Shown: piece after piece, positions 1 through 6,241 of the stretch
How the letters are laid out: every line of letters begins with the position of its first letter
Numbering within the stretch: position 1 is the stretch's first letter
Origin: Rhodospirillaceae bacterium
Lineage (GTDB): Bacteria; Pseudomonadota; Alphaproteobacteria; UBA11073
Length of the DNA: 7,698 bases
Direction: 5' to 3'
Assembly: GCA_003536545.1 (NCBI GenBank)
Contig: DPZW01000022.1
Location: forward strand, 1-7,698
Notes under the pieces: generated by a model
What the model was told of the DNA's origin: nothing
The model's input: the letters and a program-made list of their open reading frames with translations, nothing else
The model's database searches: none
Position numbers and translations under genes: made by a program

Positions 1-5
1 AAAGA

Positions 6-1112
6 ATGCAAAAGAAATTTTTAGCGATAGCAGCGGCAGTTTGTCTGTTTGCGGGCACAGCGCAGGCCAAAGGTGTGACGATTGCTGTTGCTGGGCCCTT
101 TTCCGGGCCTGCGGCTAATTTTGGCGAGCAGCTTAAAAATGGTGCAGAACAGGCTGCAAAGGATATCAATGCAGCCGGCGGTATTTTAGGCCAGCCATTA
201 ACCGTAAAATATTTTGATGATGCCTGTGATCCGAAACAGGCAGTAACAGTTGCCAACCAGATTGTGGGGGAGAAAATCCCGTTTGTGGTGGGGCATTTTT
301 GTTCAGGGTCCACAATCCCCGCATCGCGCGTTTATGCGGATGAAGGCGTGTTGATGATCACGCCGGGTGCAACCAATCCACAGATTACGCAGCAGGGGTA
401 TAAAAATATCTTTCGCGTGGTGGGGCAGGATAACGATCAGGGTAGCTCAATTGCCAAATATGTGCTGGAGAATTTTCCGGGCAAAAATATCGCACTGGTG
501 CATGACAAGCAGACTTATTCCAAAGGTTTGGTTGAGGCTGTAGCGAAGACATTGGAGCCAGGAAAGGCAAAAATTCAGTTGCGTGAAAATGTAAATGTCG
601 GCGAAAAAGATTATACATCGCTGGTCACGCGCCTGAAGCAGAATAATATTGATGTATTGGTTTATGGCGGTTATCAGAACGAGGCGGGATTGATTACACG
701 TCAGATGCGTGAGCAGGGGCTGAAAACCGTGATGATTGGCGGCGATGCGATTTCATCTATAGATTACTGGGCGATTACGGGTAAGGCGGGTGAGGGCACC
801 TTATTTACTTCGCCGCCGGATCTGACCAAAAACCCTGCGAATAAAAAACTTCTTAATGAATTCAAATCTGCCAAGAAAAGCGCAGATGGCTATACCATCT
901 ACAGTTATGCAACGCTGAAATTATGGGCAGATACCGTCAATAAAATTGGCGCGGCAGAGCCGAGCAAGGTGATCGCGGCACTGCGCGGCGGTGAGCATGA
1001 TACGCCAATGGGCAAACTGGGGTTTGACGACAAGGGTGACATTAAAAACGCGAGCTTTGCGGTTTATAAATTCACGGGCGGCAAAATCGAACAGGTCAGT
1101 GACGGCAAGTAA
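6..1112 (+). CDS. livK: Branched-chain amino-acid ABC transporter periplasmic binding protein (LivJ/LivK type)
   Basis: This is the substrate-capture component of a high-affinity leucine/isoleucine/valine-type ABC importer. A Sec signal peptide (Lys-rich start, hydrophobic 5-17) ends at AQA, with probable cleavage after residue 22. The mature part is a full-length type I periplasmic-binding fold (Peripla_BP_6). Segments such as DACDPKQAV (72-80), GHFCS (96-100), ITPGAT (118-123), HDKQ (166-169) and GEKD (199-202) match E. coli LivJ closely from memory. C74 and C99 fall where LivJ has its disulfide, and S100, T123, Y171 and Y223 fall on its ligand contacts. F39 replaces the Tyr/Trp that differs between LivJ and LivK, and D247 replaces a Glu, so the exact ligand is open. 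Length (368) is normal. Any ribosome-binding site is cut by the window edge. No LivH, M, G or F gene is visible. The family is certain; the ligand is inferred. Confidence 0.92.
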   Translation: MQKKFLAIAAAVCLFAGTAQAKGVTIAVAGPFSGPAANFGEQLKNGAEQAAKDINAAGGILGQPLTVKYFDDACDPKQAVTVANQIVGEKIPFVVGHFCSGSTIPASRVYADEGVLMITPGATNPQITQQGYKNIFRVVGQDNDQGSSIAKYVLENFPGKNIALVHDKQTYSKGLVEAVAKTLEPGKAKIQLRENVNVGEKDYTSLVTRLKQNNIDVLVYGGYQNEAGLITRQMREQGLKTVMIGGDAISSIDYWAITGKAGEGTLFTSPPDLTKNPANKKLLNEFKSAKKSADGYTIYSYATLKLWADTVNKIGAAEPSKVIAALRGGEHDTPMGKLGFDDKGDIKNASFAVYKFTGGKIEQVSDGK

Positions 1113-1113
1113 T

Positions 1114-1842
1114 TTAAGGGTAAGCGCACTGATCTGCCGTGACCTCAGCGTATGAACGTGCGCTGGGGGCAATGGTGAAGCGATATTCAGTCGCACCCTG
1201 GATGATAGAATGCTGAATGGGCAGCGGGCCAGTTTTGGTAATGTTCTGGCCGCCGCGTACATTGATGCTGACATTGACAGGCTGCGCCGGATCAAACCAG
1301 GCTTCCTTGCCGCCATTGATATTGGTGGCGGACATGCCGTTGCCGGTAATGGTCACAAGGCCGCTGCCAAAACTGACATCGCTGCTTTTTTCTTTTTTGG
1401 ATAACGGCGTGGCGACGATAAAGCGTTTGGTTTCAGGGGAGCTGCAATTGCGCACATTTGATGTTGCGGCAATTACCTGTTGCAGCCGTTCCGGCTTTAC
1501 GCCGGATGCCAGGCGTTCCCGCAACAGGCGGTTAAAGCTGCGCAGATGATCATCGCCGATATCTGCCTGATATTGCCGCTCGAGTTCCTTGAGCTTGGTT
1601 TGTGTGGTCAAGGTTTCTGCTCGCAGTGCCACAATCTGTTTTTCAAGTTCAGTTTTATTCTTTCGCAATTCAGCCAGTTCATTCCGGCTGGCATGAAATT
1701 CAGCATCACCGCGGTTCTGGCCAAAGTTATAAGTGAGTGCCAGAACGCCGATGCAGGCAATCACCATCATGGACTGTTGAATGGTGCGCTGTAGCCCCGC
1801 ACGGCGGCGGCGTTCAAAGGGATCGTGAAGGCGTAAAGACAT
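1114..1842 (-). CDS. Unrecognised single-pass inner-membrane protein with periplasmic coiled coil, downstream of lptD
   Basis: I do not recognise the family. What can be seen in the 242 residues is a basic cytoplasmic N-terminus (RRRR at 11-14), one hydrophobic segment at about 24-41, and a heptad-like, Lys/Glu/Leu-rich stretch at about 50-95 that should form a coiled coil. A short helical region (98-125) follows, then a C-terminal domain (about 138-242) rich in Val, Ile, Thr, Gly and Asn that looks like beta structure. By the positive-inside rule the bulk is periplasmic. C133 and C239 bracket the C-terminal domain and could form a disulfide; C30 lies in the membrane. The gene starts 47 bases after lptD on the same strand, so cotranscription is likely. 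No clear Shine-Dalgarno sequence precedes the ATG, but the next in-frame Met (25) would remove the basic N-terminus. The plan recalls PilO/GspM-like or envelope scaffold proteins, but I see no family motif. Its stop lies one base from the stop of the convergent binding-protein gene. Confidence 0.8.
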   Translation of the reverse strand: MSLRLHDPFERRRRAGLQRTIQQSMMVIACIGVLALTYNFGQNRGDAEFHASRNELAELRKNKTELEKQIVALRAETLTTQTKLKELERQYQADIGDDHLRSFNRLLRERLASGVKPERLQQVIAATSNVRNCSSPETKRFIVATPLSKKEKSSDVSFGSGLVTITGNGMSATNINGGKEAWFDPAQPVNVSINVRGGQNITKTGPLPIQHSIIQGATEYRFTIAPSARSYAEVTADQCAYP

Positions 1843-1889
1843 GATGTGATTGCTTATAAAACCTGATGATGGATGGCAAGTGAATTATC

Positions 1890-4133
1890 CTATGGGCTGC
1901 TGATTTGCCCGCCAGGCGCAAGGGTATTGAACGTCGGGGTTGTGACTTCGCCCAGATTTTTAAAGCTAAAGGTGATATAAAAGCTGTCGCCGCTATTGAT
2001 CCCCACACGCTGGGTATAATCGCGCTGGGCGTTAAAGAGGATGGAAAAACATTCGTCGATATACTGAATACCCATTGTGGTGACGAGGGACTTTGCACCA
2101 TCATCCAGATCTTTAATATCGCTTGCGGTTAATCGCCAGCGATCGCTGATGGTAAGTGCGGCTGAATTGATAATCTGCTGGCGGTTCAGGTTAATGCCCG
2201 TATTCTGTACTTGCTTCAGGAAAGCGTAGGTGCTGCCAATGCGCAACCAGCTTGGCCCTGCATTCAGGGTGAGCTCATGACGTTGTGGGGCAAGTGTGGC
2301 ATCATCCAATCGTGTCCGGTAATCCAGATCCAGATATCGGCTGGGGACGGCATTTACCTGGGCGACAATATCCGAAGTATCATCATCCAGACCAGAGCCA
2401 ACCGGAAAGGCATGATTGCCATTCAGACGGAAGCTTTGCCCAATGAAGGAATAAAGATAACCGCCGTTGCGGTTGGTGATGCGGCCGCGCATGCCGTAGG
2501 TAAAACGTTGGCCGTCTTCAACGCGGTCCAGACCTGGAAAGCGTGAAATATTTAAAAGATTGGTGGGATCCAATTCCACATCCAGGCTGTCTTCATTAGG
2601 AATAGCAGCGTTTTTGAGGCGCGGCGAAGCAGAAAAAGAAACCAGGGGTTCAATTTCATATTGCAAGAAACTGCCGGTTTTCACAAATGGCATGGAGGTT
2701 TGCCATTGCAAAGCAGGAAAGATGCGGGAGACGCCATAATCTTTGCCCGCGCGTCCAGCTCCGGCCAGTGCGGGATCCGCGCTTTGCACCTGATAAATAT
2801 CACCGCGTAAACTTGCTGATAATTTATTCACGAGACCGATATCCGTAAACCACTGGCGTTCCCAATCTGCTGTCGCGCTGGCGCGTTGCACACCCTGACC
2901 GCCATAGGGGCGGCTCACGCCAAGGAAACTGCTTTGTAAGCCCCAGCGGCCGCCAAAAGTTGCACCGGGGCGGCCATAAGTGCTGTAAGTCAAATACGGG
3001 AGCAGGTTAGGCTGATCCCCTGGGCGCGCCGGACGCAAATCCTGGAAAGCATAGGCATTGATAGAGCCATAGCTGCGGCCACGAAAACGTTCGGCATAAA
3101 TCCTATTTTTTAAAATATCTTCATTGCTGTATTTATATTGGCGCAAGAACGTAGGATCCCCCGCATAAAAGACCTCCGCGCCCGCGCGCCAGCGTTTGTT
3201 GATATCCCATATGGCGTCAGCGGCAAAATAACCGCGCAGTTTTTCATTCGTGCCGGTCAGGGTTTCCAGATCACTGGACGTTACAGCCCCACGCATGGTG
3301 ACCCTGCTTTTGCTTAGTTGTTTGCGCCATTCAAGGCCGAGCAAGGGGCCCTGGTTGCTCGCATAACTCAGTTCTGCGGTGATATCCTGGGTGGGTGAAA
3401 TGGGATAATAGTAGTAACTGCGCAAAAATTGCCCAAGATAAGGGCTGCTAAGATAGGCTGGGGGCAGAAACCCTGCCTCTTGCGTCACAGAAGGATCCGG
3501 GTGTGCGAAATACGGTGTGTAGAAAAAAGGCACGCCAAAAAATTCCATGGTGGTATTGCGGTAACGGATGCGTTTATCGGTAGCATCATGCGTGACTTTA
3601 TCAGCCTTGAGCTGCCAGATGGGGGGCTTGGTCGGATCCTCCTTGCAAAGATTGCAGGGTGAATAAATGACATCACGCATTTCGGTATTGGGGGCGGTTT
3701 CACCCATGGTGCGCACGGCATTCCGCGCCACCATGCGGCTGTTATCACTGAAGAGCATGCGGGCATTCACAATGCTGCCGTTGGCAATATCACTGGTCAT
3801 TTCCAGATAATCCGCAAATAAAACTTCGCTGGGAGGACCTTTGGTTTGTTGCTGCATCAGCCGGACATTGCCGCGCGCAATCATCAGATCCTGTGCCTGG
3901 GAATATTGCACTTCGTCCGCAAGCAGCACATAGGGCTCCGAAACAATCTGAACATTGCCGCGCGCCGTTTGGGTTTTGGTTTGATCGTTATTGCCGACTT
4001 CATCGGCAAAAAGGACAAAATTGTCTGTTTGCCGTTCCTGCAGTTTCAATTGTGTTTTGGGCAATTGGGCCGCATGGGAAACATGGATGTTCGCCCAGAA
4101 TAAAACACATAGAATTATTAGCTTAATATTCAT
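1890..4133 (-). CDS. lptD: LPS-assembly outer-membrane protein LptD
   Basis: LptD is the outer-membrane beta-barrel that, with the lipoprotein LptE, inserts lipopolysaccharide into the outer leaflet at the end of the Lpt bridge. The 747-residue protein has a signal peptide (probable cleavage after SHA, residue 21). An LptA-like periplasmic N-domain follows (about 36-140) with two OstA repeats, LFADEV...ARGNV (41-61) and LLADEV...ARGNV (70-90). The LptD core and barrel run from about 200 to 729 (OstA_C), with alternating aromatic strands and a final strand FYITFSF (718-724) followed by a short tail. Cysteines are C160 and C163 (PCNLC) and C695 (DECF). This is the alphaproteobacterial pattern and differs from the four-Cys E. 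coli arrangement. Length is typical. The start is fixed by the signal peptide; no good Shine-Dalgarno sequence is visible, and the upstream prepilin stop is only 9 bases away, so translational coupling is possible. The usual alphaproteobacterial neighbours lptF, lptG and surA are absent here. Confidence 0.95.
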   Translation of the reverse strand: MNIKLIILCVLFWANIHVSHAAQLPKTQLKLQERQTDNFVLFADEVGNNDQTKTQTARGNVQIVSEPYVLLADEVQYSQAQDLMIARGNVRLMQQQTKGPPSEVLFADYLEMTSDIANGSIVNARMLFSDNSRMVARNAVRTMGETAPNTEMRDVIYSPCNLCKEDPTKPPIWQLKADKVTHDATDKRIRYRNTTMEFFGVPFFYTPYFAHPDPSVTQEAGFLPPAYLSSPYLGQFLRSYYYYPISPTQDITAELSYASNQGPLLGLEWRKQLSKSRVTMRGAVTSSDLETLTGTNEKLRGYFAADAIWDINKRWRAGAEVFYAGDPTFLRQYKYSNEDILKNRIYAERFRGRSYGSINAYAFQDLRPARPGDQPNLLPYLTYSTYGRPGATFGGRWGLQSSFLGVSRPYGGQGVQRASATADWERQWFTDIGLVNKLSASLRGDIYQVQSADPALAGAGRAGKDYGVSRIFPALQWQTSMPFVKTGSFLQYEIEPLVSFSASPRLKNAAIPNEDSLDVELDPTNLLNISRFPGLDRVEDGQRFTYGMRGRITNRNGGYLYSFIGQSFRLNGNHAFPVGSGLDDDTSDIVAQVNAVPSRYLDLDYRTRLDDATLAPQRHELTLNAGPSWLRIGSTYAFLKQVQNTGINLNRQQIINSAALTISDRWRLTASDIKDLDDGAKSLVTTMGIQYIDECFSILFNAQRDYTQRVGINSGDSFYITFSFKNLGEVTTPTFNTLAPGGQISSP

Positions 4134-4142
4134 TTGATGAGA

Positions 4143-4721
4143 TTATGGGCGTACGGCAAAATAAAATCCTATCGCACTTGAAAGAGGGCACTGCTGCAGC
4201 AGGTCCGCGGGTGTTATGGTGCGCCGCGGAATATTGGTTTGCTCGCCAACGATAAGAGTTCCTAATGAATAGCCCACAATACCGCGTTCGTTCATTCCTC
4301 TGTCTGTGCCCAGCATAATGGGGGCCAGGCGCTGACATTCCCGTGAACCCCGCTTGAAAGCGACACGAACAAAAAACATACGATCTGAAGTAATATTCGC
4401 CGTCACATAAAAATCATTCGATAGGGGTGAGGTATAGGTTGAAATATTTCCTGCAGTGCTTTTAAAAGTCAGTTCGGCAGGCATTAAATTCTGATCATGC
4501 ATCCGCACAGAAAGATCGGCGGGAACGGTGGTGCGAGCACTTAGAAAATCCCTGGTCTTGGCCGTAGTTTTATCAATTGCATTGACAGTTCTGCGGATTT
4601 TATCGTTCAGGGACATTTCAGAATAGGTCACCCAGATGCCGCTGATAATCAGGCCGCCAATAATCAGAACAATAATTGTTTCCAGAATTGTCATTCCAGA
4701 ACGATTTAAAATAATTTTCAT
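4143..4721 (-). CDS. Orphan type IVb-like prepilin (TcpA/PilS-like)
   Basis: The 192-residue protein starts with a basic 9-residue leader ending in Gly, followed by a class III prepilin site: RSG (7-9) then MTILE, with Glu at mature position 5 (E14). A hydrophobic helix runs about 12-31. Prepilin peptidase should cleave after G9 and methylate Met10. A mature Met and MT-LE start are features I associate with type IVb pilins such as TcpA. The only cysteines, C129 (ECQRL) and C178 (LLQQCPL), resemble the pair enclosing the D-region loop of TcpA, and the tail after C178 (GFYFAV) resembles that of TcpA. The leader is shorter than typical type IVb leaders. An AAGGA site precedes the ATG. No pilus ATPase, platform protein, secretin or prepilin peptidase lies in the window, so it is an orphan here. 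It could instead be a minor pilin or pseudopilin. The prepilin call is solid; the IVb assignment is inferred from these local matches. Confidence 0.85.
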   Translation of the reverse strand: MKIILNRSGMTILETIIVLIIGGLIISGIWVTYSEMSLNDKIRRTVNAIDKTTAKTRDFLSARTTVPADLSVRMHDQNLMPAELTFKSTAGNISTYTSPLSNDFYVTANITSDRMFFVRVAFKRGSRECQRLAPIMLGTDRGMNERGIVGYSLGTLIVGEQTNIPRRTITPADLLQQCPLSSAIGFYFAVRP

Positions 4722-4786
4722 GATGCTATTTCCTTTGTGCCGGAGATTTTAACTGAATCGCGCCCAAATGCCAGCCTGCAGTGGCG
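4722..4786. other. Helicase-prepilin intergenic gap
   Basis: These 65 bases hold the prepilin ribosome-binding site and one of only four GANTC sites in the window (GAATC at 4755-4759). I see no convincing intrinsic terminator: the best local inverted repeat (GCCA/TGGC near 4770-4784) is four pairs long without a T-run. Read-through from the helicase into the prepilin-lptD genes is therefore possible. A promoter of its own for the prepilin gene cannot be excluded. Confidence 0.4.
4730..4737 (-). promoter_or_regulatory. Ribosome-binding site of the prepilin gene
   Basis: Read on the minus strand this is CAAAGGAA. Its AAGGA core ends 9 bases before the prepilin ATG at 4721, a good spacing. It supports the start that gives a 9-residue prepilin leader. 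It is the only clear Shine-Dalgarno match among the four minus-strand genes whose starts are in the window. Confidence 0.6.
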
Positions 4787-6181
4787 TTAACGGCGCAGGA
4801 ATGCAGGAATATCGTCGTCAAAGCCACCTGCCGGGATAGGATCAGGCGTGGGATATGTTCTGGGCGGCAGAGCCCCAGTTTTATCGCGTGGCGGTGACGC
4901 GCTGGGCTTTTCACGCTCACGTTCGCGTGGAGGCGGCGCAGAAGGTTTTTTGCCGCGACTGTCACCACGCCCGCCGCGGTCACTCCGGCCTGATGATCTT
5001 TCACGCGGCGCATCACCTGCATCCAGGCTATCCAGCGTCAGGCCGGGCACGGATGTGGGTTCAACCTTATGTTTGGTCAGTGTAAAGACGTTATCCAATA
5101 ATTTAACATCATCCGGTGTGGCGAAGCTGATGGAGATTCCGGTTTTACCCGCGCGGCCTGTGCGGCCAATGCGGTGTACGTAATCTTCGCTATTAAAGGG
5201 AATATCAAAATTCACGACGCAGGCAACATCCGGAATATCCAGACCGCGCGCGGCAACGTCACTGCAAACCATCATTTCCAGTTTACCGGATTTAAAATCT
5301 GCCAAGGTTTCATAACGTTTGGATTGCACCATATCGCCGTGCAATTCGCCCACATTGAATTTATGGCGGCGCAGGGAATCTGTCAGCACTGTGACATCCC
5401 GCTTGCGATTGCAGAAGATATAAGCGTTATGCACTTCCTTGCTGCGCAGCAGGTGGCGCAGCAGTTCACGCTTTTTACGCGCATCGACGTAATAGAGTTC
5501 CTGGGTAATCAGCGCAGCCGTTTGCGCGGGCGGTGCGACGGAAACCTCACGCGGATTTTGTAAAAACTTTTCTGCCAATTTGCGGATTTCAGGGGCCATG
5601 GTAGCGGAGAACATTAGGGTCTGGCGCATTTGCGGCAGCAGCCCTGCAATTTTAACGATATCGTCAATGAAACCCATATCCATCATGCGGTCACATTCAT
5701 CAATCGTGAAAATCTTCACGTCAGTCAGCAAAATGCGGCCACGTTCATAGTGATCCAGCAGGCGGCCCGGCGTTGCGATCAAAACATCCACGCCGCGATC
5801 CAGAGCTTTGATTTGTTCATCCATGCCGTCACCGCCGGTGAGCAGGGCCCAGGATAGAGAATGATATTTTGTATATTTGCCAAAGTTATCAGCAATCTGC
5901 GCCGCAAGTTCACGCGTGGGCGCAAGAATAAGTGAGCGCGGCATACGTGCACGTGTGCGGCCACCAATCAAAATTTCAATTTGCGGCAAAACAAAGGCGG
6001 CGGTTTTTCCTGTGCCGGTTTGCGCACAACCCACCATATCGCGCCCCATTAAGATGATGGGGATTGATTTTTCCTGGATGGGCGTTGGAGTTTCATAGCC
6101 GGATTCCGATAATGCCTTAAGCGTTTCATCAGACAGGCCAAGATCGGTAAAACGGACAATCTCGGTATTTTCTTCAGTCAT
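4787..6181 (-). CDS. RhlE-like ATP-dependent RNA helicase with DECD motif II
   Basis: This is a superfamily 2 RNA helicase that would unwind or remodel RNA duplexes in ribosome assembly, mRNA decay or cold adaptation. In order: upstream Phe (F11) and Q motif (TPTPIQ, 31-36), motif I (AQTGTGKT, 53-60), Ia (PTRELA, 88-93), GG (116-117), Ib (TPGR, 137-140), motif II DECD (161-164), III (SAT, 192-194), IV region (AYIFC, 253-257), V (ARGLD, 311-315) and VI (HRIGRTGRAG, 336-345). Both RecA domains are complete. From about 385 the tail is low-complexity, basic and Arg/Gly/Pro-rich, with an imperfect repeat KPSAPPPRE/KPSASPPRD (412-420, 425-433). It ends in DDDIPAFLRR, like other alphaproteobacterial members as I recall them. 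The oddity is Cys163 in place of the usual Ala of DEAD. Length (464) is normal. No Shine-Dalgarno sequence precedes the ATG, but the start leaves a normal N-terminus before the Q motif. Exact orthology (RhlE, DeaD or other) is unsure. Confidence 0.95.
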   Translation of the reverse strand: MTEENTEIVRFTDLGLSDETLKALSESGYETPTPIQEKSIPIILMGRDMVGCAQTGTGKTAAFVLPQIEILIGGRTRARMPRSLILAPTRELAAQIADNFGKYTKYHSLSWALLTGGDGMDEQIKALDRGVDVLIATPGRLLDHYERGRILLTDVKIFTIDECDRMMDMGFIDDIVKIAGLLPQMRQTLMFSATMAPEIRKLAEKFLQNPREVSVAPPAQTAALITQELYYVDARKKRELLRHLLRSKEVHNAYIFCNRKRDVTVLTDSLRRHKFNVGELHGDMVQSKRYETLADFKSGKLEMMVCSDVAARGLDIPDVACVVNFDIPFNSEDYVHRIGRTGRAGKTGISISFATPDDVKLLDNVFTLTKHKVEPTSVPGLTLDSLDAGDAPRERSSGRSDRGGRGDSRGKKPSAPPPREREREKPSASPPRDKTGALPPRTYPTPDPIPAGGFDDDIPAFLRR

Positions 6182-6241
6182 GGCATGTGCATAGCGAAAT
6201 ATGGCTGGAATGCATAGATAATTCTGCTTAAATGGTCAGGA
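6182..6241. promoter_or_regulatory. Divergent promoter region between helicase and hydrolase genes
   Basis: These 60 bases must hold the 5' signals of two divergent genes. A GATAAT hexamer at 6217-6222 (five of six matches to TATAAT) lies 19 bases before the hydrolase ATG, which would give a very short leader; I see no good -35 box. The 7-mer TGCATAG occurs twice in direct orientation, at 6188-6194 and 6211-6217, 23 bases apart or roughly two helical turns. Such a pair could be an operator, or could be chance. On the minus strand only weak -10-like AT-rich hexamers are present for the helicase. Confidence 0.35.

Noticed and set aside
1217..1549. Plus-strand open frames opposite the coiled-coil gene (1210-1404, 1217-1549, 1480-1794).
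   Set aside because: They have no ribosome-binding site, unnatural composition and no recognisable domain. The minus-strand frame has a coherent membrane helix and coiled coil, so these are antisense shadows.
4848..5183. Plus-strand open frame opposite the helicase C-terminal tail, rich in Arg, Gly and Ser.
   Set aside because: It is the complement of the low-complexity Arg/Gly/Pro tail, whose biased codons keep the opposite frame open. Nothing suggests translation.
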